This document shows, one piece after another, positions 1 through 10,400 of a stretch of DNA of 22,309 nt (its first letter is position 1; every line of letters begins with the position of its first letter). Under the pieces are notes generated by a model that did no database searches, was not told where the DNA came from, and saw only the letters and a program-made list of their open reading frames with translations. A program made the position numbers and the translations under genes. The stretch spans positions 1 to 22,309 of IMG/VR virus record IMGVR_UViG_3300035698_000176; one strand, 5' to 3'. Origin of the DNA: a virus.

Positions 1-3000
1 CTTTAAGTCTGCTCCGGCTTGTGCAGTAGCCGCGTTAATTAGTGCTTGTGTTGCTATTGCTTGTGCTGCACTAGCGTTAGCGACACCGGTATTAGCAGTA
101 TTTTGCGCTGCTACAATAGACGCATCCTGCGCTGCTACCCATTCTCCTGCGTTTACACTATTAGCACCCGCTGAGGCTGCTCTATACAGCTTATTACCGT
201 CATTAGTATCTACCCATAAATCACCTATACCGTCTGACACGGGTACACTACTTTGCAGGAATGTAAATACCTTCCCATCCGCAGTAGCTTGGGCATCTGC
301 AGCGTCGTCAATTGCTTTACCTATATCGTCGTCTTGGGAAGGAACCCAACTACCTGCTACTCTTATATGTAACTTTTTACCGTTATTAGTATCAATCCAG
401 TAGTCTCCATCATCTGAACTGGACGCCCCTGTCGTAGCTGGCGGTTCGTCTTGATAGAAAGATTTAATTTTTAAGTCTGCTCCGGCTTGTGCAGCAGCCG
501 CGTTAATTATTGCTTGTGCTGCTGTTGCTTCTACTGCAGCTATTGCGCCATCCCTTAGACTTACCCAATTACCTGTTCCTGTCGCAGAAGCTCTGTAGAG
601 TCTATTATCCGCATTAGTGTCTAGCCACAGGTCTCCTATAGAAGTAGCAAAAGGAGTAGAGTCTTGAGCAAAGGTAGTAGTGCCTCCGCCCTCTAGCGAT
701 ACTTCTGTCCAGTTGTCTGTCCCGATACCTGTTGATCTATACAGTTTATTATTGTCATTCGTATCAATCCATAGGTCCCCGATTGCAAGAGCTACAGGCT
801 CTTCTTCTTGGGCAAATGTAGTAGCTCCCCCTGTTGAGCCTAAACCTGTTGGGTCTACAATAAGTTCCAGAGGGAAAAACTCAAATACTCCATTATTGTT
901 TCTAACGGACCCTACCACAGTATCTCTAGCATTATCTTGGAAGAAAGTTACTAGAGCAGGAACGACCGAGTTTATAGCATCCGTAAAAACTCTATCAATA
1001 CTCATTTCAGTATTTGACCTAACATAAATTACTTCCGCTGCTTTAGTTGAAGAAAATCTAATTATTTCTCCAGCCCCAAACTCAGATAAGAAAGAAGTTC
1101 CTGACCCTAATACAGAAGTACTCTCAGCAGCAATAGATACAGTACCGGATTGATTAGTAAAAGCAGTACTAAAATCGTCAGACCCGTCCCCTGCGTCAAA
1201 TAGATATTCAACATCTAAAGAGTTAGTTGCCTTATTAGCTAAAAGGTCCTGATAATATACTAGTTTCCAAGGGTCTCCTGAGTCGCTTACATCAAAGAAA
1301 AGGTAGTGAGAAAAGAAAAGAGCTTCATTTTCATTAAAGCTAGCAAAATCCAAGCTTGGTATACCGCTAGCGTCTTGAGTATTTGTATCTTCTAGTCCAT
1401 TGCCAAAAGAGTATATAGTATTGGGAGAACCAGGAGACTTAAAGTTAAAAAACGATTCTGCTGTGGAAAGAATCCCTGCTTCCGATATTGTAATTGGAGA
1501 ACTTATAGTTCCTCCAATTATAAATCCTTTATTCTGTGTAGGAGCGAACCCACTAGTAGGTCCTACCTCAAAAGTAACTTTAACTAAGTCTGATTTAGTT
1601 CCGAAAACTGATATAGTACTTATACCTAGCTCAAAAGTACCTTCTGGTAGTGCCGCTTCTCCAGTTGTAGTGGTTCCTTTCTCTACGAATATAGGGCTAT
1701 CAAAATTGGGTATGTTGTGTCTAACCTCATACTTATCTACAAAATCATAGGGAGTTGAATCTACGTTTTTTGGCGCATTCCAACTTACCGAAACTAAGGT
1801 CTTGTCTGCACTTGTTTTAGTAACAATCAGATTACCTACGGTAGGAACTACAGGAGCTCTGTCTATAAAAGGGTCTACATATGGGGCGCTAAAATCTTTA
1901 TCTACCTTTCTGTATTTTTCGTTGAAGTGTTCTATGCCTACAATATCAAACTTATTGACAGAAGTTTCTGTTATTGTTAAAATCTTATATTCTTTGGCAG
2001 AACCTACTACAGTTGCACCATCTATACCTATTTCTTTTAAAGCCCACATAGTCTCAGCATTTACTTTATCTGAGAACGGTGTAGTAACACTTAAAGAAGT
2101 TACAGAACCAGGAGAAGTAGATACTTCTCTGCTCTCTACCCTACTATAAGGCTGCCACACTGTGTTTACTGCATCACCACTATCGTCGACCAAGTTGGAA
2201 GCTTGAGCTTCTGTAAACTCTCCTGCTATTAGGTCCCCTACTGCGTATGATACACTAGATATAGTAGCACTATCTTGTGATAGAAATACTCCGGGCTTTT
2301 CTATTAAAATACTAAGTTCGTAGGTATTAGTAGTTAAAGAAACAGCTCTGTCTAATGGTACGATGCTAGTGGTCCTATTGCCTGTATTAGACACTCTGCC
2401 ACTGTAGGAAATAAAGGTTCTATCTGCATCTTGTACGTTAATAATATTACCGGGACGCAGAAAGACCGCTCCCATAGACGTAGAGAAGCTAACGAGTTCT
2501 TTTTGGTTAATACTTGTAAATAGCTTCCATCTACCATATCTAGTAGCCTGCCCTAAAGAAGTTGCTCCAAAAGCCACCGCTTTTTCTTTTATTAATCTTC
2601 CTGTTTTTACTATATTTTCTCTATCTTCTACCAATAAGGCTTCAGGCTTATACTGGTTTTCAGGGTTATTCCAGGATACTATAAACTGATTAGGACGTAT
2701 CTTACCGCTCGTACCTTCATAGTTGAATGTACCTCCCACAATATTACCTTTTGAAAAAGTATACACAGGGTCTTGTGGTTGGTCAACAACAGGAAGTATA
2801 TTACCATCCGTCCAATAAAGCATAGCCCTAAAAGTAGTAGCCATATCTTTAAGTACTTTATATGCTTGAGTAGCTTTAGAGAAATAGTAGTTAGCAACAA
2901 ATCTAGGTTCTAACCCTTTGCTTCCATCAGGTACTAACTCATCACAATACCTAGCTATTCTGTATAGCGCAAACTTGTCTATGTCGTCAGTATCTAACCA

Positions 3001-4599
3001 CTCTCCTAGGCCATATCTGTTATTAATTATTATATCATAGAATATCCAGGCTGGATTGTTTGTATACACTTTGGAAGGTCTAAAAGCCCCGTCCCAATTT
3101 TGGTAAGAAGATTCCTGTGCTCCTGAAGTTACATTTCTATTATAGTTAGCCACGCCTGTGGGAGACTCCTCTCTAGTAATATAGTTACTAGGGACTTGTA
3201 TCAATAGACCTCTACATAAGTAGGACAAATCTGGTGGCGTGGTAAAATTCTTGGTACTAACTCTTGTGTTGATATAAGCTGTGTAAGGAAAAGATAGACG
3301 TTCTTTTATTGTACTTACTACAGTAGATAAAGACGACTCTAAAGATACTTGGTACTTTCCTATTGGTTCGTATGAATTATCGCGTCTAACCCCGACATCG
3401 TCTCGTGTTAGCTTAGAAACCTTTATCTTGAAGTTCTCAAAAGGTTTGTACATATTTAAATCTAGCACTTCTTCTATACTGAAGCTACTAGACTGTGTGC
3501 TACCATGTACAAAGTAGCTATCTCCACCTATAGAACAATTAGTCCATGCATTAGAGAATCCTTGCCCTTTGTCGAGGTCTATTTCGATCTTATACGCACA
3601 TAGCCCGATATTACGAGAGCCCGTAGATGAACTAGTAGAGATTAGCGAGGGGTATTGAAAAGATATACGTAGCAGATCTACTTCTCTAGCAGTACTAGTA
3701 GAAAGACCTAAAGCACTTGAAGTAAGTGTTTTAGAACCCCCTAAATTTAGGTCAGGCCATGTATCTCCTGTACTAGCTACTTCGAATTTATGGTTGGGTT
3801 GAGCCGTAAAAGAAGTAGCTCCACTGCCTCCGTAAACGTCTGAGATAGGTTGTTGAAATAAATGACCGTTTCTCATTTCGTACTGGAAGCCTTCATACTT
3901 AGTCTTATCGTTTAGACTGCTTCCAGCGCTTAAATCAGTAACAAAGTCTGAAGAGCCTATATCACATTTAAAACTTCCAGCAATAGGTGAGTTCACAGCT
4001 AGAGTTAGGGAAGTTGGTCCTTCATTAAAAGAGCTAATAAATACTTTACCATCTATAATAACTGTATAGTCCGAGTCATTACTAAATATAGCAGGAAGTG
4101 TAGTTCCTGCTATAGTGCTGCATGTAACTGCACTTGTACCTGTATATGTCTCTATATAGCCTCTAAAGAACTCAGTGTTATTTTTTAAAATACGTATTAA
4201 TACAGAAGCTTCAGGATTAGCATCCGTCTTTTCCATTATAGAAGCAAATATAGGAGAGCTAGAGCTTATAGATACATGTCGAGAGTCTACTCGTGTAACA
4301 GTAGAATTTGCAGCACTAGCTATTTCTCTGATAAACAGGTACCTAGTTGCACTAACATTAGAGTAATGAGAAAGATCTATCTCATTATCTGATATCTGTA
4401 CAGTAGGGCTGCCTACCGTAAAAGTAAAGTTTACAGAGGTTCTAGAGAGAAAAGTGGCTGCGTTTGCTTTACTTGTTGCAGAGTCTCCTGCGAAGTAAAT
4501 GGAACCCGCTGCGTTTACCAACCCATAAATAGGGCCCTCACATAAAATGTCTGTTCTAGAGATTATCTGTTCTTTAGTTATATTTCCGCGTACTAGCAT
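1..4599 (-). CDS. J: Tail tip attachment / host specificity protein (lambda J family), 3' end cut off by window
   Basis: The reading frame starts at ATG 4599 and stays open for 1533 codons to the left edge, so the C-terminus is missing. The start overlaps the stop of the I-like gene as TAATG. This is the central tail-tip protein that would contact the host receptor. The first ~900 residues read like the J-family hub and tail-tip domains, with a typical stretch around residues 620-720. A fibronectin type III-like domain lies at about residues 912-1000. The last ~260 residues hold four repeats of the form GDLWxDTNxxNxLYR followed by a tryptophan, alternating with alanine- and glutamine-rich segments that look like a trimeric stalk. 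Placement after M, L, K and I fits the lambda tail-tip order exactly. Family assignment is by content and order. The receptor cannot be inferred. Confidence 0.9.
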   Translation of the reverse strand, partial: MLVRGNITKEQIISRTDILCEGPIYGLVNAAGSIYFAGDSATSKANAATFLSRTSVNFTFTVGSPTVQISDNEIDLSHYSNVSATRYLFIREIASAANSTVTRVDSRHVSISSSSPIFASIMEKTDANPEASVLIRILKNNTEFFRGYIETYTGTSAVTCSTIAGTTLPAIFSNDSDYTVIIDGKVFISSFNEGPTSLTLAVNSPIAGSFKCDIGSSDFVTDLSAGSSLNDKTKYEGFQYEMRNGHLFQQPISDVYGGSGATSFTAQPNHKFEVASTGDTWPDLNLGGSKTLTSSALGLSTSTAREVDLLRISFQYPSLISTSSSTGSRNIGLCAYKIEIDLDKGQGFSNAWTNCSIGGDSYFVHGSTQSSSFSIEEVLDLNMYKPFENFKIKVSKLTRDDVGVRRDNSYEPIGKYQVSLESSLSTVVSTIKERLSFPYTAYINTRVSTKNFTTPPDLSYLCRGLLIQVPSNYITREESPTGVANYNRNVTSGAQESSYQNWDGAFRPSKVYTNNPAWIFYDIIINNRYGLGEWLDTDDIDKFALYRIARYCDELVPDGSKGLEPRFVANYYFSKATQAYKVLKDMATTFRAMLYWTDGNILPVVDQPQDPVYTFSKGNIVGGTFNYEGTSGKIRPNQFIVSWNNPENQYKPEALLVEDRENIVKTGRLIKEKAVAFGATSLGQATRYGRWKLFTSINQKELVSFSTSMGAVFLRPGNIINVQDADRTFISYSGRVSNTGNRTTSIVPLDRAVSLTTNTYELSILIEKPGVFLSQDSATISSVSYAVGDLIAGEFTEAQASNLVDDSGDAVNTVWQPYSRVESREVSTSPGSVTSLSVTTPFSDKVNAETMWALKEIGIDGATVVGSAKEYKILTITETSVNKFDIVGIEHFNEKYRKVDKDFSAPYVDPFIDRAPVVPTVGNLIVTKTSADKTLVSVSWNAPKNVDSTPYDFVDKYEVRHNIPNFDSPIFVEKGTTTTGEAALPEGTFELGISTISVFGTKSDLVKVTFEVGPTSGFAPTQNKGFIIGGTISSPITISEAGILSTAESFFNFKSPGSPNTIYSFGNGLEDTNTQDASGIPSLDFASFNENEALFFSHYLFFDVSDSGDPWKLVYYQDLLANKATNSLDVEYLFDAGDGSDDFSTAFTNQSGTVSIAAESTSVLGSGTSFLSEFGAGEIIRFSSTKAAEVIYVRSNTEMSIDRVFTDAINSVVPALVTFFQDNARDTVVGSVRNNNGVFEFFPLELIVDPTGLGSTGGATTFAQEEEPVALAIGDLWIDTNDNNKLYRSTGIGTDNWTEVSLEGGGTTTFAQDSTPFATSIGDLWLDTNADNRLYRASATGTGNWVSLRDGAIAAVEATAAQAIINAAAAQAGADLKIKSFYQDEPPATTGASSSDDGDYWIDTNNGKKLHIRVAGSWVPSQDDDIGKAIDDAADAQATADGKVFTFLQSSVPVSDGIGDLWVDTNDGNKLYRAASAGANSVNAGEWVAAQDASIVAAQNTANTGVANASAAQAIATQALINAATAQAGADLK
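2..513 (-). repeat. Near-identical DNA repeat within J, spacing 468 bp
   Basis: About 43 bases at 2-44 match 470-512 with one difference. The copies are 468 bp apart, a multiple of three, so the frame is kept. Both encode a segment ending AQAGADLK. Since the left copy touches the window edge, the duplicated unit probably continues beyond it. Confidence 0.75.
139..785 (-). repeat. Four stalk modules in J (GDLWxDTN repeats)
   Basis: Four protein repeats are encoded at about 704-785, 559-640, 341-410 and 139-226. Each starts GD(L/Y)W, continues with (I/L/V)DTN, then an (L)(Y/H)-R type segment, and ends at a tryptophan. They are separated by alanine-rich helical segments. Similar modules occur in other J-type host specificity proteins. 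They probably form a repetitive trimeric stalk. Confidence 0.75.
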
Positions 4600-5291
4600 T
4601 ACTCTAGTTCTCCATTTATATCGCTGTAAAAGTCATTTCTGTCTTCATTTACAGCTGTCTGTGATACTGACTTAATTGCAAAAGATATTGGCTGTCCCGG
4701 AATCAATAATTCCCCATAAAGAACAGGGACAGGATCTCCTTCTACTATACTACTAGAGTTACCTGAGTACAGATAGCCATTCTCTTCCTCGCGGTCTACT
4801 GAAGGGTCGGGTGCCATCAGTTGAGAGATACCTGTTAAAGCTAGGTTTGTCGCTATTGACATGGCTGTGGTTGCTGCTAAAGCGTATCCTCCTCCTGCGT
4901 TGGCTAGCGCCCCTCCTATTGTACTTGTGGCTTTTACCATATTACTACCCATACCTACTGCTGCCGCACCTCCAGGAATAAGTAGAACCGCAAAGATAGC
5001 AGCAGCTGCCAGTATCTTTGCTCCCCCACTCTTAGCTCCAGAAACTATAGGACTTATAGTGACGTCCCCTTCTTTTAGGTCTTCCAGTAAATTAGACTCT
5101 TCTGTGTATTGGTCATTAACTAAAAGGGAAAACTCAACTCCCTGTTCTACTGCTGTTGCCAGGTACTGTCTAATAGAAGGGAAGTTAGCTTCTAGGCACT
5201 TTAAAATATCAGAAGTATTTTTTGCATGTATTTCGTGGTGATCGCCATAGAGTGTGCCCATCTCTCCTTTTAAATATACATTACGTTTCAT
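4599..5291 (-). CDS. I: Tail assembly protein (lambda I family)
   Basis: This 230-aa protein belongs by content and position to the lambda tail assembly protein I family. It acts while the tail tip is built and lies between the K and J homologues. Residues 1-80 form a small polar domain of the ubiquitin-like type expected in this family. Residues about 88-165 are two long glycine/alanine-rich hydrophobic stretches. The C-terminal part has the motif VEGDPVPVLYGELLIPG, typical of the family. The start is ATG 5291, which overlaps the end of the K-like gene by about 11 bases. The stop overlaps the J start as TAATG, so translation of I and J is probably coupled. Confidence 0.88.
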   Translation of the reverse strand: MKRNVYLKGEMGTLYGDHHEIHAKNTSDILKCLEANFPSIRQYLATAVEQGVEFSLLVNDQYTEESNLLEDLKEGDVTISPIVSGAKSGGAKILAAAAIFAVLLIPGGAAAVGMGSNMVKATSTIGGALANAGGGYALAATTAMSIATNLALTGISQLMAPDPSVDREEENGYLYSGNSSSIVEGDPVPVLYGELLIPGQPISFAIKSVSQTAVNEDRNDFYSDINGELE

Positions 5292-5982
5292 ATCTATAAA
5301 CTCTTGTTATATGCTTAGCCCAAAAAGGGAATAGGTTTTCCCTGCATGATAGCCGGTTAACCGCGTGATGTAGAAAAGTATCATTATTACCCACTACTAC
5401 ACCTAAATGATTATTAATTTTATGATCTACAGCTAGTACTATTAGATCGTGTTTCTTGTAATTGTCTACGGGGTAGAAGCCCCAGCTCTTTAAACAAGCT
5501 TCTGTAATGTAGTCTTCGCCTTCTAGCCACCAATCGTCTTTGTATTCTATGCGAGGGCCAAAATCTGCGCCGAAAGTACTTTTAAAATATTCCATACAGA
5601 GAGACAGACAATCAGCTTTACCAAATTCGTATTCCCTGCCTATTAGAGTATAAGAAGTATTAGTAGGGCTTAACACTTCTTTTGCCATAGAAGGGTACGA
5701 GTATATGATATAAGGAATGCCTATAGCATTACAAGATATTATGTCTCTCGGGCTTGGAGTTGCGGGGCTGTTTACGTGACTATGTACTATAGCTAGAATA
5801 TCGTAAAGTTTTTCTATGGCTCTATACTCTTTAGGGCATATAGTAAAAGAATCTTGTTCTTTATCAATATTAGTACATTTAACCCAAATCCTCTTACCTT
5901 TATGCAAGGCTATAACTCCACAACCTTCTCGTGGGTACTCGTCTTCGAAATGCTGTTTTATCTGATTATCTAAATTTATCAC
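5281..5982 (-). CDS. K: Tail tip peptidase (lambda K family), JAMM plus NlpC/P60 domains
   Basis: Two catalytic domains are visible. Counting from the upstream TTG at 6000, the N-terminal JAMM/MPN metalloprotease domain has E25, H73, H75, S83 and D86 in the HxHx7SxxD pattern. The C-terminal NlpC/P60 cysteine peptidase domain has C131 in KADC, H198 in NNHLG and a later HH at 211-212. Proteins of this family help tail tip assembly, and the NlpC domain is thought to cut peptidoglycan stems during DNA entry. Start choice: the frame can begin at TTG 6000, with no Shine-Dalgarno and a 35-base overlap with L. It can also begin at GTG 5982, which has a GGAG about 12 bases upstream and gives an N-terminus VINLDNQIKQ that looks right for the family. 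I prefer GTG 5982 but the choice is uncertain. Confidence 0.87.
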   Translation of the reverse strand: MINLDNQIKQHFEDEYPREGCGVIALHKGKRIWVKCTNIDKEQDSFTICPKEYRAIEKLYDILAIVHSHVNSPATPSPRDIISCNAIGIPYIIYSYPSMAKEVLSPTNTSYTLIGREYEFGKADCLSLCMEYFKSTFGADFGPRIEYKDDWWLEGEDYITEACLKSWGFYPVDNYKKHDLIVLAVDHKINNHLGVVVGNNDTFLHHAVNRLSCRENLFPFWAKHITRVYRYET

Positions 5983-7060
5983 TGCCAGGAAAAGCTCCAA
6001 AAGGTAAAGTTCTTTGAGTATTTACAGTAACTCTAGGTAGCCTATTATCACCACTGCCGTCTACAGCTACATATTGAAATCTGTTCTTGCAAGACTGTAA
6101 GATTTTGCCACATAAATCGCCTCTAGACCAGAAAGTAGAATTGTTGCTCGGTGTTTCATCGCTATGTGACCTAGTACAGGTCCAAATAGTATTTGAGTAT
6201 TCTACATAGTCACTTTGTTCGGGATTATCCGAGTTTTTGTCATAGTCCGTTGAGTTATCCCATACGGTATAAGCACGTGCCTCTCTCCAGTCTGAACTTG
6301 AAGAGCTTGGAGATGTTGAAGTACTTTTTACACACTGCCAGTACCTTCCGCTATGTGACCTGTAATCATTAATAGTAGCACTACTACTAAAAGCAGTAAA
6401 ACTTCCTACAGGTACTATGGGTTCGTCGTTAATGCTAAAATAAGCTTTATGTGACTCGATACCTGTTTCTACAACACTATTTGTTCTCCAAGAACAACCT
6501 CCCTTACCTGCTTCAACTCCTTGATATATCCAACTGCAGTATTTACCAGTAATTACTCTTCCAGGTATACTTACCTTCTCTAGGTCATAGGATGCGGCTA
6601 GTTCAAAAGTTACAAAAAGATTATTAAGTGCTGTTACCCTATCTATAACAAATTTTTGGGAAGGAAATTCTACTGGAGGATTAGAGTCGGCAGGCTGCCC
6701 AACTAAGTATTTTAACAAAGTCTGTCTTCTAACAAGAATTTTACTAACTAAGTCGTCATTGGAGCTTATCCCTCCTGCGGAGAGAGCATCCCTGAACAAA
6801 GACAGTACATTTGCTATAGTTAATGTAGGTCTGGCTGCCGCACCGTCTCCGTTTGCCTCTATGCCGTCAACGTTTATAGGAATAGCTGCATATGTATTTA
6901 TTGTGCTAGGGTTTGTTTTGTCCCTAAATCTAATGTCAGAAAAATCTTCGTTGACCCCCTCGTGAAAGTATAGAGTGCTATTACCTAAGTTAATTTCATA
7001 TAAAGTTATAAGAGCATCTCCCACATCCTGTAACTGTACTACTTCTACTAATTCGCTCAT
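5966..7060 (-). CDS. L: Minor tail protein (lambda L family) with inserted carbohydrate-binding-like modules
   Basis: This 364-aa protein follows the M homologue and precedes K, as in lambda. Residues 1-190 read as the L fold, including the conserved RRQTLLKYL segment near 111-119. Lambda L binds an iron-sulfur cluster through four cysteines. Here C175 and C189 form a first pair, and C317 and C324 a second pair spaced by seven residues as in lambda. Between the pairs sit about 100 extra residues (~213-313) with two related modules, each containing a WxC near its middle, a P-S rich turn and a closing tryptophan (W241/C243...W258 and W293/C295...W311). These resemble CBM5/12-type chitin or carbohydrate-binding modules. 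The start is ATG 7060, overlapping the M stop by 4 bases. Confidence 0.87.
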   Translation of the reverse strand: MSELVEVVQLQDVGDALITLYEINLGNSTLYFHEGVNEDFSDIRFRDKTNPSTINTYAAIPINVDGIEANGDGAAARPTLTIANVLSLFRDALSAGGISSNDDLVSKILVRRQTLLKYLVGQPADSNPPVEFPSQKFVIDRVTALNNLFVTFELAASYDLEKVSIPGRVITGKYCSWIYQGVEAGKGGCSWRTNSVVETGIESHKAYFSINDEPIVPVGSFTAFSSSATINDYRSHSGRYWQCVKSTSTSPSSSSSDWREARAYTVWDNSTDYDKNSDNPEQSDYVEYSNTIWTCTRSHSDETPSNNSTFWSRGDLCGKILQSCKNRFQYVAVDGSGDNRLPRVTVNTQRTLPFGAFPGSDKFR

Positions 7061-7437
7061 GCTTCGTATACCCTTCTTAAAGTTGTGCTAGCGGAATAAA
7101 ATGCATCATATGAGTAAGACTGAGAAACTTCATCTGATACTACTTTAATCGTTGTTTCTCCTGCATTATTAGAGTCAGGTATAGTGAAATTAAAAGAAGT
7201 TATACCACGTAAGGACAGTAAGTACCCTGTTATATCATCAATCTCTTCCCTGGTTCTGTTTATAAAAGATATATTAAATATTTCCGCTCTATTATTAATA
7301 CCGTCTACGGTTCTTTGTTCGTATCCGTCACCAAAAGAGGCTAGCAAAACTTTGGGGGCGGATGCTCTAGCCATACCTTTGTCCGGACGAATATCTCTAC
7401 TACCAAAGGCAGGTGTTGTTGAAAATCCTAAGGCCAT
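7057..7437 (-). CDS. M: Minor tail protein (lambda M family)
   Basis: This 126-aa protein has the compact pattern of the phage minor tail (M) family. It has an N-terminal segment, then SFGDGYEQRTVDGIN and NISFINRTREEIDDI, then a hydrophobic core and a C-terminal arginine-rich strand (LRRVYEA). It is part of the tail tip between the tape measure and the L protein. The start at ATG 7437 overlaps the tape measure stop by one base. The gene order tape measure, M, L, K, I, J supports the call. Confidence 0.88.
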   Translation of the reverse strand: MALGFSTTPAFGSRDIRPDKGMARASAPKVLLASFGDGYEQRTVDGINNRAEIFNISFINRTREEIDDITGYLLSLRGITSFNFTIPDSNNAGETTIKVVSDEVSQSYSYDAFYSASTTLRRVYEA

Positions 7438-10400
7438 TATGAGGCTCCGTAAGGGCTTAAAATTCCGCCCGCTCTTTTTTGGTTTTGTAGCTCTTTCTGT
7501 ACTGCCAAAGCTACTTGTCTCCCTAAACTTTCTGCGTCAGGAGAGGAAGCGTTAGAGTTTGATTGAGCCCCTCCGTTCCCATCTATTGTTATATTAACTT
7601 CTACGCTGTTTTGTTGAGCTCCTCCGGACATTTCTACCGGTATAGACCTTCCGTTAGGTAGAGGAACAATCGCTTCTGTACCATGTAGCATAGTTGCAGA
7701 GCCTAATGGAGAAGATTTAGCTATGCCTCCATCTGCGAATCCCGGAATAGAGAAACCTCCTGCTATAGCGGAAAGTCCTGGCTTGATTATCTTGTTAAGA
7801 ACTCCCCCTACTCGTGCCCTACCCTCACCTTTATCTGTATGAGTAAAGGGCGTGTTCTGCCCTTCTAGACGAGTAAACGTGCCTTTCCATTCGCCGAGTA
7901 TAGCGTTACTAATAAGAGACGCTACTTTTACTCCTGCGGCAAGAAAAGAAGAAGATATAATTCCAGCTTGCTTCGTAGCGCTGGTAATTGCTGCTGTAAG
8001 GTTCATCTTACTCATCATCATTTGAACAATATTCTTCGCCAGTACGTCTGCCACAGTCTCCAACATGCTAGTGGCTATAGTACGTAGAGCCTCTTTCAAG
8101 CTACTTTCATTGCCTTTTATAAAGTCTGCAAGACTACCTATTGCAGAAGTCTCTAAAGATTGAGTAGCAGCGTCTTCTAGCTGGTTCATTAAATCAAGCT
8201 TTCTTTGTAGAGCTACTTCTTGCGCTTCTATAATTAATAACTCTTCTCTTAGTCTATCGCTAGCTTGTGCCTTCACAGAAGTCGACTGTTCACTTAGTCT
8301 TATAATCTCGAGTCTTTCTTCTGCGTACAACCTATCAAAGGCGAGTGAGGTTTCCTCTCTCTGTAAGGAGAGCAGGGCTTGTTGTCCTGAAGTCGTACCG
8401 GTTCCGTCAACTACGGCCCTTAAACTCAGCTTAGCTGTATTATCTAGTCTATCCGCCTCTAACTTATTCATCCTACCTAGCAGGTCTATTTGGTACTCTA
8501 AAGTATTTATCTGCTCTACGCTTGATTTATTAATAGAAGCTGCGGTATCTAGTGCAGCTTTTTCTAGTATTTCCAACTCAGCTCGAAGTCCTGTAACAGC
8601 TTGCTGCTCTCTAGTTTCTGGCATAAAGGCTGCCATTACTTGTCCTACGGCTTGTATATTATCTCTTGTAATCTTATATAAGCTACCGTATTCTAACCCT
8701 AGTTCTACAGCCGCAGATTTTAACTTTAACATATCTTCAATACGTTTTTCTATTAATGCAGTATCGTTTCTATCAGTGGCCCAAAGCTCATTTAAAGCAT
8801 TAGACCATTGCTCAAATACTTTACTTTTGCCTACTCCGAATATTCCATCTAAGTCAGATGCTTTTATTAGGTCATCATAGTACTCTTTTAATTCAACCCC
8901 CTTGAGTGAGTTTCCAAAAGTTTTCGCTATTGAAGCTTGAAATTCTCTGGCAGTTACAGGCCCTACTATAGAGTTGGGATCTGCAAACCAGCCTGCGAAG
9001 TACTTAACCCATCCTTGGTTGCCTCCATTTGCGGCTTCAGCAGCAGCAGCTTTAAGAATTGCACCTTCTGCTTCCACTCCTACGCTATTTAGTCTTTTAG
9101 CCAAACTGTCATAGAATTTTAAAGCGCCGTTACCATCCTCTATTACAATCTTTTGTACTTCATAGAAGTGTTGATACTCTTCTGTAAGTTCTGACATTTT
9201 TTCTGCTGTTAATTCTATACTAGACTGAGTGTGTTTAGACTCTCCCCTCCACCATTTCATAATAGCTGTTATCGCTGTAGTTGCAACAGTCCACGCAATA
9301 GCTACGTAACCCAGCCAGCCTAGTAGCTTACTTCCGAAAGACACAAAGCTAGCTAAGGCTACTTTCATTTTAGCCATAGCCCCTACAAAAGCTACTTTTA
9401 TTTTTGCAAACGATACTTGCGTTTTTGTAGCCATTACTTGCATAGATTGTGTTGTTCCTCCCGCAAAAGCTTTGCTAGCTGCCCCCATTTCTGTAAGAGC
9501 ACTTTTCCATTCAGCTTTTAAGGGATCAGCCATTTTAGTAGTACGGGTTATGGCTGTCTGCATTCCCTGAATTTGTCTACCGGTTAAGTCTGCCCCTAGC
9601 CCTGTCGTAGCCATTTTGAATCCTTTTCCTGTAAAAGTAGGGGGAAGACCGCCTAATCCTTGTAGCTTGTCAGACGCCGCGTTTACCTTCATCCTAGCTG
9701 CGTTTGTAGTCTGTGACATAGTAAGAGAGTCTAAAGCTGCTTGAGCGTTTCTATACCCATTTTCTGCATATGCGGCTGATTCAACAGACGCTGCGCCCCA
9801 GGACTCGGTATTAAGTATGTTAGATATTATACCTTTGGAGAATAGCGCCATGATAGCGATACCCGCTGAAGGAAACTGCGTTAATGCGTCTGCTATAGGC
9901 CCTAGAAAAAAATTAGCTACTCCTTTTACTTTGTTTAATAGATCATCAAAAGCTTTTCCAAGTTTTATAAAAGAGTTTGTTGTGGGAGACATAATAGCTA
10001 ATATACGCCCGTATTTTTCCTCTGACTGAGTAAGCACATCATTAGCAACGGCTTGAGTTCTTTCGAAAGGGGTTAACTGATCCGCAGTTTTACCTATAGC
10101 GATTCCATAAGCCTCTGTAGCGTCCTTTAGGCGTAAAATTATACCTAGTTCGTCTAAAAGTTCTGGTTCCGCTTTTGTTACACCACGTACTAGTCTGTTA
10201 AACGAGTCAGTTACATCTCTACCTAATATAAGTGAGGCGTCTTTTGCAGCCTTACCTAAGTCTTTTAGTTGTTGAGGGTTTAGACCACTGGCTATACCTA
10301 TAGCAGCCGCCTGAGATGCATCTGCGTACGTAATCTGAGCATCCGTAGCTGCTATAATATCGTTAGTTAAAGACCTTAGTGCGATACCTGTAGCCGCCGC

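Noticed and set aside
680-2149. Plus-strand open frames at 680-1027, 1400-1750 and 1802-2149
   Set aside because: They lie opposite the continuous J frame, have no ribosome-binding sites and low-complexity composition; they are shadows.
2352-2900. Minus-strand open frames at 2352-2537 and 2679-2900
   Set aside because: They are out of frame with J, which is open across both; no independent support.
5983-6000. TTG 6000 as start of the K-like protein
   Set aside because: No ribosome-binding site and a longer overlap with L; GTG 5982 gives a more usual N-terminus. Not excluded.
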